Assembly (NCBI GenBank): GCA_001897355.1
Contig: MKST01000011.1
Coordinates: 59,527-105,855 of the forward strand
Reading direction: 5' to 3'
From: Solirubrobacterales bacterium 67-14
Lineage (GTDB): Bacteria; Actinomycetota; Thermoleophilia; Solirubrobacterales; 70-9
Length of the DNA stretch: 46,329 nt
Numbering within the stretch: position 1 is the stretch's first letter; each line of letters opens with the position of its first letter. The translations under genes and the position numbers were made by a program. Of the stretch, positions 24,606-31,921 are shown in pieces. Below the pieces are notes generated by a model. The model was not told where the DNA came from and made no database searches. It saw only the letters and a list, made by a program, of their open reading frames with translations.

Positions 24606-24625
24606 GGCAATCTCGGACTTGTCAA
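24598..24625 (-). promoter_or_regulatory. sigma70-type promoter of the transporter/catabolic operon
   Basis: On the minus strand, TTGACA at 24625-24620 and TATAAG at 24603-24598 are separated by 16 nt, close to consensus. Transcription would start near 24590, inside the palindromic operator, and give a leader of about 40 nt with a Shine-Dalgarno sequence before the GTG at 24549. Confidence 0.75.
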
Positions 24626-24700
24626 GGCCAATTTTTGTGATTTTTCCTGAGACCTCCAAAATTCATGCGTTCAGTGATATGCAAATAAGTGAATACTCGT

Positions 24701-24706
24701 TAGACT
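24701..24706 (+). promoter_or_regulatory. leaderless -10 (TAGACT) for kal
   Basis: TAGACT ends 7 nt before the kal ATG at 24714, which has no Shine-Dalgarno sequence. It overlaps the end of the degenerate operator copy at 24690-24703. Confidence 0.5.
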
Positions 24707-24713
24707 CACGCCA

Positions 24714-25154
24714 ATGGAAAGCGAGCAGCCGGACAAAGTGATCGAAGCCCGCCTCAGAGTCCGCGCGTCGAGCAATGACGCGCACTACGCCGGGGATCTG
24801 GTCGACGGCGCCTGGGTGCTGGGCCTGTTCGGTGACCTGGCCACCGAGATATCGATCCTGCACGACGGCGACGAAGGACTCTTCCGCGCCTACGAGGAGA
24901 TCGAGTTCCTCGCACCGGTGGTTGCCGGCGACTTCGTCGAAGCCCGGGCGACGCTGGTGAGCGCGGGACGCACCTCCAGGAAGATCGAGTTCGTCGCCGA
25001 GAAGCAGGTCTGTGCCGATCCCGAGCGATCGGTCACGGCCGGACGGCTGATCGACCCCCCGCTTCCGATCGCCAGGGCCTCGGGAACCGTCGTGGTCCCG
25101 GAGCAGCGTCAGTCCGGCGGAAGCGTGAGTATTCACGCGGGAGATTCAAAATAG
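24714..25154 (+). CDS. kal: 3-aminobutyryl-CoA ammonia-lyase-like hot-dog protein
   Basis: Removes ammonia from 3-aminobutyryl-CoA to give crotonyl-CoA in the lysine fermentation pathway. The 146-aa protein carries the Kal-type runs LRVRASSNDAHYAGDLVDGAWVLGLFGDLATEISILHDGDEGLFRAYEEIEFLAPVVAGDFVEARA and SRKIEFVAEKQV, then ARASGTVVVPEQRQ. This is almost the whole family consensus as I know it, so the assignment is firm. It is divergent from the operon with kdd and kce and shares a regulatory region with it; the TetR gene follows 22 bp downstream. No other dehydratase or crotonase is in the window, so crotonyl-CoA would enter general fatty-acid oxidation. Confidence 0.88.
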   Translation: MESEQPDKVIEARLRVRASSNDAHYAGDLVDGAWVLGLFGDLATEISILHDGDEGLFRAYEEIEFLAPVVAGDFVEARATLVSAGRTSRKIEFVAEKQVCADPERSVTAGRLIDPPLPIARASGTVVVPEQRQSGGSVSIHAGDSK

Positions 25155-25176
25155 GATTCCCTCGGAAAGGAGCGCT

Positions 25177-25767
25177 GTGACTTCCCACACTAGGAGTCGA
25201 ATCAAGGATGCCGCTCTGAACTCATTCGCCGAGATCGGCTACCACGCGACTTCGATGCGCAGGCTGGCCGAGGATGCCGAGGTTCAGGCCAGCGCCGTCT
25301 ACCACTGGTACCCGAACAAAGAGGCTCTGCTGGTCTCGATCATGGACGACTTCCTCGGCGGCCTGAACCGGGAGGTCCTGACCGCGGTCGAGCAGTTCTC
25401 GGATCCGGTCGACCGGTTCGCGGCCGCCGTCCGGGTGCATGTGTCCTACCACGGTCTGCACCGGCGGGCCGCATTCGTGACCGACACCGAAGTCAGGGCT
25501 TTGACCGGTCCCGCGAGGGACCGTGTCCTGAGCATCCGCGACAACTACGAGCAGCTGTTCTACCACCTCATCACCGACGGGATCGAAGCCGGGCAGATGA
25601 GTTGCCGCAACCCGCGGATCGCGACCCTGGCCATCCTCCTCGAGTGCACCGGAGTCGCCGTCTGGTTCAGACCCGAGGGTGACATGTCGCTGGCCGAGAT
25701 CGCCGACATCCACGTCGACATCGTCCTCGGCTCGCTCAATGTCACCCCGGCCGCCCGCCCCGTCTGA
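25177..25767 (+). CDS. TetR/AcrR-family transcriptional regulator
   Basis: A 196-aa repressor-type protein. The N-terminal helix-turn-helix domain reads IKDAALNSFAEIGYHATSMRRLAEDAEVQASAVYHWYPNKEALLVSIMD (about residues 9-57). The C-terminal ligand domain resembles the TetR_C_33/KstR2-like group, many of which sense acyl-CoA thioesters. The start is GTG at 25177 with GGAAAGGAG 5 nt upstream. It lies directly after kal, so it probably controls its own transcript and the divergent operon through the TGAACG-type palindrome; the inducer could be a pathway CoA ester such as crotonyl- or 3-aminobutyryl-CoA (inference). Confidence 0.9.
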   Translation: MTSHTRSRIKDAALNSFAEIGYHATSMRRLAEDAEVQASAVYHWYPNKEALLVSIMDDFLGGLNREVLTAVEQFSDPVDRFAAAVRVHVSYHGLHRRAAFVTDTEVRALTGPARDRVLSIRDNYEQLFYHLITDGIEAGQMSCRNPRIATLAILLECTGVAVWFRPEGDMSLAEIADIHVDIVLGSLNVTPAARPV

Positions 25768-25832
25768 GGGCGTTTCCGGGCTTCCGCCCCGGCATCGGGC
25801 AGCGCGGGTGTCCGGCTGGCGCTGGCGGACTT

Positions 25833-25838
25833 TATGAT
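25833..25838 (+). promoter_or_regulatory. leaderless -10 (TATGAT) for the malic enzyme gene
   Basis: TATGAT ends 6 nt before the ATG at 25845; no Shine-Dalgarno sequence is present. Confidence 0.6.
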
Positions 25839-25844
25839 TGACCG

Positions 25845-27296
25845 ATGCCACCTGTTTCCGCTCAGTACAGCGTCACCGTCCGCGTCGAACTCGATGCCCG
25901 TCAGGAGCCCCTCGGCAAACTGACCGCGGCCATCGCCGAGGCTGGTGGCCAGCTCGTAGGCGTAGACCTGATCCCGGGTGCGGGCTCCGAGGGCAAGCGG
26001 GTGCGCGAGTTCACCGTGGACGCGGTCGACCAGCCGCATTGGGAGCGGATCCTGCGTGGGATCGGCTCGATCCGTGGCGCCCGTGTCATGGAGTACACGG
26101 ACCGCACCATGCAGATGCACCGGGGCGGCAAGGTCTCGGTCGAGAACAAGTACCCGCTGAAGACCCGTGATGACCTTTCGATGGCCTACACCCCCGGCGT
26201 TGCCCGGGTCTGCACGGCGATCAACCAGGACCGCCAACTCGCCTTCGAGTACACGATCAAGAAGAACACGGTCGCCGTGGTTTCCGACGGCACGGCGGTG
26301 CTCGGCCTCGGCGACATCGGCCCGGAAGCCGCGATGCCGGTGATGGAGGGCAAGGCGATGCTCTTCAAGGAGTTCGCCAAGGTCGACGCATTCCCGATCT
26401 GCCTGAACACGACCGACACCGACGAGATCGTCCGCGCGGTCGAGATGATCGCCCCGACCTTCGGCGGCATCAACCTGGAGGACATCTCCGCCCCGCGCTG
26501 CTTCGAGATCGAGGACCGGCTCAAGGAGTCGATCGACATCCCGGTCTTCCACGACGATCAGCACGGCACCGCGGTGGTCACCATGGCCGCCCTCTTCAAC
26601 GCGCTGAAGATCATCGACAAGCCGATCGAAGAGCTACGGGTCCTGATGGTGGGGCTTGGCGCGGCCGGGATCGCGGTGACCAAGATGATGCTGGCCGCCG
26701 GCCTGACCCATGTGGTCGGCTGCGACCGCGTCGGCGCCCTCTCCACCACCCGCGAGGACTACCAGCGCGGCGAACTGACCGGGATCAAGAAGTGGTTCGC
26801 TGAGAACTCGAACCCGGACCATCTGCTCGGCACCCCGGACGAGGTGATCGAGGGCATGGACGTCTTCGTCGGGCTCTCCGGACCCGGCGTCATCCAGGCC
26901 GATTCGCTGGGCAAGATGAACCGCGACCCGATCGTCTTCGCGATGGCCAACCCCGACCCCGAGGTTTCGCCCGAGGAGGCGGCCAAGTACGTGCGGATCA
27001 TGGCCACCGGCCGCTCGGATTACCCGAATCAGATCAACAACGTGCTCTGCTTCCCCGGCATCTTCCGCGGCGCCCTGGACGCCGGGGCCCCGCAGATCAC
27101 CGAGGAGATGAAGATGGCCGCCGCCCGCGGCATCGCCGAGGTGGTCGGCGACGACCTTTCCGAGGATTACATCATCCCCTCGGTCTTCGACCGCGACGTC
27201 GCCCCGATGGTGGCCGAAGCCGTGGTGCGGGAAGCCAAGCGAGCCGGTGACGCCCGCTTCAACGTGGAAACCGGCGCCTTCACCAGCCTCGGCTAG
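25845..27296 (+). CDS. malic enzyme with N-terminal ACT-like domain
   Basis: Decarboxylates malate to pyruvate with reduction of NAD(P)+. The 483-aa protein has an ACT-like regulatory domain at residues ~5-85 (YSVTVRVELDARQEPLGKLTAAIAEAGGQLVGVDLI). The catalytic part follows: DDLSMAYTPGVARVC with the catalytic Tyr, KKNTVAVVSDGTAVLGLGDIGPEAAMPVMEGKAMLFK, the metal-binding INLEDISAPRCFEIE and VFHDDQHGT, and the nucleotide loop VGLGAAGIAV. NAD preference is usual in this short bacterial type but cannot be proved by eye. In a cell using acetyl- or crotonyl-CoA it would balance C4 acids and pyruvate; the link with the neighbouring operon is not certain. Confidence 0.95.
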   Translation: MPPVSAQYSVTVRVELDARQEPLGKLTAAIAEAGGQLVGVDLIPGAGSEGKRVREFTVDAVDQPHWERILRGIGSIRGARVMEYTDRTMQMHRGGKVSVENKYPLKTRDDLSMAYTPGVARVCTAINQDRQLAFEYTIKKNTVAVVSDGTAVLGLGDIGPEAAMPVMEGKAMLFKEFAKVDAFPICLNTTDTDEIVRAVEMIAPTFGGINLEDISAPRCFEIEDRLKESIDIPVFHDDQHGTAVVTMAALFNALKIIDKPIEELRVLMVGLGAAGIAVTKMMLAAGLTHVVGCDRVGALSTTREDYQRGELTGIKKWFAENSNPDHLLGTPDEVIEGMDVFVGLSGPGVIQADSLGKMNRDPIVFAMANPDPEVSPEEAAKYVRIMATGRSDYPNQINNVLCFPGIFRGALDAGAPQITEEMKMAAARGIAEVVGDDLSEDYIIPSVFDRDVAPMVAEAVVREAKRAGDARFNVETGAFTSLG

Positions 27297-27313
27297 ACCC
27301 GTAGACAGCCGCG

Positions 27314-29533
27314 TCAGAAGGCGGCCAGGCCCCAGCCCCAGACGACCTTGTCCTTGCGGTCGCGGATCACCTTGTTGCGGTGCCCTTCGGAGCCGGTCGT
27401 GACCGTGTCCTGCCGGCCGTTCTTCGAGTCGAGGATGTCGACGCCCTCACGGCCCAGCAGGCTGGACTTGCCCTGCTGGGCGCGGTGCCGGCGGCCGATG
27501 ATCAGCCAGTCGCCGAACCGGCTTCCTTCCAGCCGTTCGATGTCCGGCGAGAAAGTCGTGGCTGCCGCGCAGGAGCCGTTCTTCCAGCGGGCATAGCGCC
27601 GGCCCAGGTCGGCCTTGACGCCGCGGCTCGCGCCGGCGAAGACGATGCTGTCATTGCCGGCGTTGCCGACCAGCTTGGAGCCCTGGCAGACGTTGCCGAT
27701 GTGGAAATGATCCGTGTCCGGGCCGCCGATCGCGGTCACCCGGTCATTGGCATAGATCAGGTTGACCCCGCCGCCACCACGCAGGACGCTGCCCGCGCTG
27801 CCGTATGAGGTGGAAATGAAGTCCTTGCTCGGCCCGCCGTTCACGACGTTGCGCCCCGTGCCGCCGTTGAGCGTGGTCGACATCGTCTTCGGGATCGAGT
27901 TCTCGAGGTTGATCGTGTCGTCGCCGTCGCCGCCGTAGACCAGCATCCCGTCGAGGTTGTTGCGGTCGGCCGGGCAGCGGATCGTCTTCGCCACGGCCGA
28001 GTTCGGCGACTGGTCCACGCCCCGGCAGTTTCCGGAGGGCACTCCGCCGGCCGCCACTTCGACCCGGAACCACTGGTTCGAATCGTCGAAGCCGACCGAG
28101 ATCCCGTCATCCTGGGTGCCGCCCATGATGATCGGGATGCCGCCGTCGCTGATGTCGACCAAGGCCAGCCGGTTGCCGAAGTTGCCGGGCGATTCCCGGT
28201 TGCATCGGGTCGCCTCGGCAAACCCGGAGCACTCGTTCTCGCCCAGTCCACCGTCGACGCTGTCGCCGTCACCGCCGTTGCCGACGATCACGTCATCCCC
28301 CAGCCCGCCCTCGATGTGGTTGACCACGCCCGGGGCGGCGGTGATCTCGTCGTCGAAGGCGGAGCCGATCACGTTTTCGAGCGAGTCCAGCGTGTAGCGG
28401 GTGGTCCCGAGCGAGGTGCCTGCCCGCAGGTCGACGATCACGCCGTCGATCCGGCGGCCGCCCGGCGGCGTGTGGGCGGCGTAGGAGATCGTGTCGTTGC
28501 CCGGCCCCCCGTATAGCTTGGCCAGTCCGCGTCCGGTGGTGACGAAGAGGTCGTCGCCCTCGTTGCCGTGGAGTTTCTTGATCCCCGAGTGGGCGATGAT
28601 CGTGTCGTCCTTCGGGGTGCCGTAGACCCAGTCATCGCCCTCGCCCGGATCGAGGAAGGCGGGCCCGTTGTTGTCGGGCCGGTCGGCACGGAGCCGGTCG
28701 TTTCCCTGCTCGCCGAAGAGCTTCTCCTTCACCCCGCTGCTTGTGATGCCGCCGTTCGAGTAGAGGAAATCGGTGCCGTTGCCGCCGTGGACCTGGGAGA
28801 TCGCATCGCCGAGGCTGTAGATGTGATCCGACCCGGTCAGCCCATAGAGACGGTTCCCGGTGCCCGAGTAGTCGAAGATCCGGTCGTTGCCCCCCATTCC
28901 TTTCACGGTGTCGCGGTCCGGCAGCCCGCGGGGGTTCCGGGTCGGGCCGGCGTAGATCAGGTCGTGGCTTTTCGAGCCGACTATGTAGTCGTTGCCGAGG
29001 CCACCGTGGACGACACCCTTCTTGGTCTTCGCATTGAGCGTGATCCTGTCGTCTCCGGAACCGCCGTCGACGGTGACGCTGTTCCCCTTGCCGGTGCGGA
29101 TCCGATCGTCGCCCGAATCGCCGAAGATCCGCAGCTTGTTGCCCTTCTCGGTGACGATCAGGTCATTGCCCGGCCCGCCGTGGACGGTCGCGTCGCCCTT
29201 CGCCGCATAGATCCGGTCGTTGCCGGGGCCGGCGTCGGTGAAACTGATTCCCTTGCCGGTCCGGATCGTCTGCGAGCCTTCACCGGCACAGACGCGGCTG
29301 TACGGCTTCGCGATCACCGTCACCCGGTCGCCGGCGACCCAGGCCACGTCCTTGTACTTCAGCCTCACGGTCTTGTGATTGCCGGTGATGACCCGGTTGA
29401 TCTTCTTGCCGAAGCACTTGTCCGGACGGGCGGCCGCCTCAGACGGGGCCAGCAGCCCCGCGTAGAGCGCAAGGAGGACCGGCACCATGATCGATGCTCG
29501 AAGTCCGGGGCTTGTCACGGCTGAACGGTTCAT
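27314..29533 (-). CDS. secreted RTX-repeat calcium-binding protein
   Basis: A 739-aa exported protein. After a signal peptide (hydrophobic residues ~14-30, cleavage near PSEAAA-RPD) come many RTX-type nonapeptides spread along the chain: GGPGNDLI, GGSGDDRI, GGLGNDYI, GGNGTDFL, GGPGNDTI, GGLGDDVI, GGDGDDTI. These form Ca2+-filled beta-rolls outside the cell. No enzymatic domain is seen. A small cysteine-containing region (CSGFAEATRCN, GNCRGVD, IRCPAD) lies near the middle. I start it at ATG 29533; the open frame continues 750 bp upstream but there it is the wrong frame of the NHL gene. No type I secretion genes are near, so export is by the signal peptide. Confidence 0.85.
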   Translation of the reverse strand: MNRSAVTSPGLRASIMVPVLLALYAGLLAPSEAAARPDKCFGKKINRVITGNHKTVRLKYKDVAWVAGDRVTVIAKPYSRVCAGEGSQTIRTGKGISFTDAGPGNDRIYAAKGDATVHGGPGNDLIVTEKGNKLRIFGDSGDDRIRTGKGNSVTVDGGSGDDRITLNAKTKKGVVHGGLGNDYIVGSKSHDLIYAGPTRNPRGLPDRDTVKGMGGNDRIFDYSGTGNRLYGLTGSDHIYSLGDAISQVHGGNGTDFLYSNGGITSSGVKEKLFGEQGNDRLRADRPDNNGPAFLDPGEGDDWVYGTPKDDTIIAHSGIKKLHGNEGDDLFVTTGRGLAKLYGGPGNDTISYAAHTPPGGRRIDGVIVDLRAGTSLGTTRYTLDSLENVIGSAFDDEITAAPGVVNHIEGGLGDDVIVGNGGDGDSVDGGLGENECSGFAEATRCNRESPGNFGNRLALVDISDGGIPIIMGGTQDDGISVGFDDSNQWFRVEVAAGGVPSGNCRGVDQSPNSAVAKTIRCPADRNNLDGMLVYGGDGDDTINLENSIPKTMSTTLNGGTGRNVVNGGPSKDFISTSYGSAGSVLRGGGGVNLIYANDRVTAIGGPDTDHFHIGNVCQGSKLVGNAGNDSIVFAGASRGVKADLGRRYARWKNGSCAAATTFSPDIERLEGSRFGDWLIIGRRHRAQQGKSSLLGREGVDILDSKNGRQDTVTTGSEGHRNKVIRDRKDKVVWGWGLAAF

Positions 29534-29640
29534 CTTCAAAGGCGTAGAAACGGGCGCACGGTTGGGGTACCCGTTGGTCCCTCCCTGACAACAACAGGGC
29601 GAAGGCGTATTCGATTCCCTGCCCCTCAGACTGTAGAGAA

Positions 29641-29659
29641 GCGACCGGCCCGCGGTCGC
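29641..29659 (-). terminator. intrinsic terminator after the NHL-repeat gene
   Basis: GCGACCG and CGGTCGC form a 7-bp stem with a 5-nt loop just past the stop at 29665; the minus-strand sequence continues TTCTCT. It separates the NHL gene from the RTX gene. Confidence 0.6.
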
Positions 29660-29664
29660 AACCT

Positions 29665-30912
29665 TCAGCGACGGCCGAGCTTCGGCCAGATCTGGCCGAG
29701 CGCCTCGGAGAACCCTGCCCCCTTCGACCGGATGTAGACCTCGAAGTCGACCGAGCTTTCCGCTTCGAAGTCGGGATCGTCGCGACGCGGCGCCCTGACC
29801 CGCACCTTGAACCGTTTCGACTGCCCGGCCTCGAGGGATCCGAGCCCGTTGCAACGCCGGGCCGCGAACAGCAGGGTCCGGTAGGACCACTTGGGCAGGC
29901 AGTACCTGACCCCACGCGCTGTTTCGGCGCCGTAGTTGACGACCGTGAAGGGCACCTTTACCTCGCGGCCGGGCCGGGCCGAGCGGTTCCAGTCGAGCGT
30001 CCACCCGGCGACCGCCGGATACCCGGGCTGGGGATCCGCCGTCAGCCGGTACTGCCGGACGACGCCGGAATCGTCGGCCACGACCTGGCCGCCGGGACCG
30101 GCCGAGACGTGCTGGCCGGAGAGGAAGTTCTGGTTCCCGAAGCCGGTCCGGCCGAACTGGCCGACGAACTCCCCGTCGGAGGTGAAGGTCTGGAGCCGGT
30201 TCAGGTACCAGTCGAAGACGAAGATGTGCCCGGCCTTGTCGGTGGCCAGGCTGGCCGGGCCAAAGGTCTGCCCCGGCTTCCAACCGGGCCGCGCCAGCAA
30301 GCCGATATGACTGCCATCCGGGGTGAATCTGCGGACGGTGCCGTTCCAGTCGTTGCCGATCAGAACCGTTCCGTCACCGTCGATCGCGAGCGAGGAAGAG
30401 AATCGCAGCGCCTTCTTCCGCTTGGCGCTCAGTTTCCACTGCCCGAGCTTCTTGCCGTTCGGCCCGAATCGCGCCAGCCGGAACGGCCCCTGGGTGAGCA
30501 CGTACACGGTGCCGTCGGGGCTGACGTCGATGTCGGGATAGGCGGAGTCACGTAGCTGCCACGAGGTGATCAGCTTGCCGTTCTGCCGGTACCGGGCGAC
30601 CACCCCTCCCTGCTCGACGAAGTACAAGGTCCCGTCCGGGCCCGACGCCATGTCCTCGACGTAGGTATGCGAGCCGGACTTGTCCTCGAACGGCAGGAAT
30701 GTCTTCTGGCCGTGCGGCGTGTACTCGACTACCCCGCCGAAGGTGATCGCGGCGAGGCTCTTGCCGTTGCCCAGGGCGAGTACCGCGTCGACCCCGCCCT
30801 GCTCTTTGGAGGTCTTCCAGCTTCGCTCGTACTTGATCGCCGCCTGCGCCGAGGCGCAGGCCAACATCGCGGTTGCCGCGACCAACGCTATGAGCACTCC
30901 CCGAAAACGCAT
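29665..30912 (-). CDS. secreted NHL-repeat beta-propeller protein
   Basis: A 415-aa exported protein: signal peptide MRFRGVLIALVAATAMLACASAQA, then repeated propeller blades of the NHL type (DMASGPDGTLYFVEQGGVVARYRQNGKLI, DIDVSPDGTVYVLTQGPFRLARFGPNGKKLGQW, SLAIDGDGTVLIGNDWNGTVRRFTPDGSHIG, SLATDKAGHIFVFDWYLNRLQTFTSDGEFVGQFG). The last ~110 residues form a beta-sandwich with a pair of cysteines (RYCLPKW, RRCNGL), like CARDB domains. Function unknown, probably binding at the cell surface. The start is ATG 30912 with GGAGG 9 nt upstream; longer frames are not supported. Confidence 0.8.
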   Translation of the reverse strand: MRFRGVLIALVAATAMLACASAQAAIKYERSWKTSKEQGGVDAVLALGNGKSLAAITFGGVVEYTPHGQKTFLPFEDKSGSHTYVEDMASGPDGTLYFVEQGGVVARYRQNGKLITSWQLRDSAYPDIDVSPDGTVYVLTQGPFRLARFGPNGKKLGQWKLSAKRKKALRFSSSLAIDGDGTVLIGNDWNGTVRRFTPDGSHIGLLARPGWKPGQTFGPASLATDKAGHIFVFDWYLNRLQTFTSDGEFVGQFGRTGFGNQNFLSGQHVSAGPGGQVVADDSGVVRQYRLTADPQPGYPAVAGWTLDWNRSARPGREVKVPFTVVNYGAETARGVRYCLPKWSYRTLLFAARRCNGLGSLEAGQSKRFKVRVRAPRRDDPDFEAESSVDFEVYIRSKGAGFSEALGQIWPKLGRR

Positions 30913-30969
30913 TCCCTTGCCTCCTTTGGACCTTGCCGCCCCCCTGAGCGGCCCAACTGACGTGCATCC

Positions 30970-30975
30970 TAGAAT
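30970..30975 (+). promoter_or_regulatory. leaderless -10 (TAGAAT) for the 30983 gene
   Basis: TAGAAT ends 7 nt before the ATG at 30983, with no Shine-Dalgarno sequence. Confidence 0.55.
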
Positions 30976-30982
30976 AGATCCG

Positions 30983-31921
30983 ATGACTGACCCGAACGGC
31001 AGGCCGGAAGGTCGAAGAATCCTCGTCACCGGCGGGACCGGACTGATCGGCTCCGCCCTCTGTAACGCCCTGATCGATCGCGGCGATTCCGTGGTCGGGC
31101 TGAGCCGGAACCCGGATCGGGCCTCGAAATCGCTGCCCCGGGTCGAGTGGCACGGCTGGGAAGCGGTGCGGGAGCGGCCGCCGCGCGAAGCCTTCGACGG
31201 GGTCGACACGGTGATCAACCTGGCCGGGGAGCCGATCAACCAGCGCTGGAACGATGACGTCCGCGAGCGGATCGCCCGCAGCCGGATCAAGGCGACCAAG
31301 AACCTGGTGGCCAAGATCGCCGCCTTGGACGAGCGTCCGAAGACCCTGATCTCCGGCTCGGCGATCGGTTACTACGGCGATCGCGGCGACGAGCTGCTTT
31401 ACGAGGACGCGGAACCGGGTGACGACTTCCTCGCCGATGTCGTGGTCCGCTGGGAGGAGGCCGCACGCACGGCCGAAGACCACGGTCTGCGGGTGGTGAC
31501 GATCCGCTCCGGCCACGTGCTCGACCCCCGTGGCGGCCTGCTCAAGGAGCTGCTCCTGCCCTTCAAGATGGGGGTCGGCGGCCCGATCGCCGGCGGCAGC
31601 CAGTACATGTCCTGGATCCACCGCGACGACGAGGTCGGGATTCTGCTCTGGGCGACCGAGAACGAGTCGATCGCCGGCCCGGTCAACGCGACCGCCCCGA
31701 ACCCGGTCACCAACAAGGAGTTCTCGAAGGCGCTCGGGCGCGAACTCGGTCGCCCCGCCATCGTGCCCCTGCCCGGTTTCGCGCTCGACATCGTCAAGGG
31801 CAGCGGGGTCGGCCACGCGGCCCGCGAAGGCCAGCGGGTATTCCCCAAGATGGCGACTTCGAACGGCTACGAGTTCAAGCAGCCGGAACTGGCCGGCGCC
31901 CTGGCCAACCTGCTCGGCTGA
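30983..31921 (+). CDS. TIGR01777-family NAD(P)-binding protein (epimerase/SDR, YfcH-like)
   Basis: A 312-aa extended-SDR protein. RILVTGGTGLIGSALCNALIDRGDSVVGLSRNPDRA forms the dinucleotide fold; VINLAGEPINQRWNDDVRERIARSRIKATKNLV, SGSAIGYYGDRGDE and SWIHRDDEVGILLWATEN are the family hallmarks. The C-terminal DUF1731 segment (VPLPGFALDIVKG) is also present. The substrate is unknown for the family; related proteins are named SulA-like or epimerase YfcH. It starts 70 bp from the divergent NHL gene, and its 3' end overlaps the convergent GDPD gene by 47 bp. Confidence 0.88.
   Translation: MTDPNGRPEGRRILVTGGTGLIGSALCNALIDRGDSVVGLSRNPDRASKSLPRVEWHGWEAVRERPPREAFDGVDTVINLAGEPINQRWNDDVRERIARSRIKATKNLVAKIAALDERPKTLISGSAIGYYGDRGDELLYEDAEPGDDFLADVVVRWEEAARTAEDHGLRVVTIRSGHVLDPRGGLLKELLLPFKMGVGGPIAGGSQYMSWIHRDDEVGILLWATENESIAGPVNATAPNPVTNKEFSKALGRELGRPAIVPLPGFALDIVKGSGVGHAAREGQRVFPKMATSNGYEFKQPELAGALANLLG

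Noticed and set aside
29534..30283. N-terminal extension of the RTX protein
   Set aside because: This part of the frame overlaps the NHL gene on the same strand in another frame, and a clear signal peptide begins at 29533.
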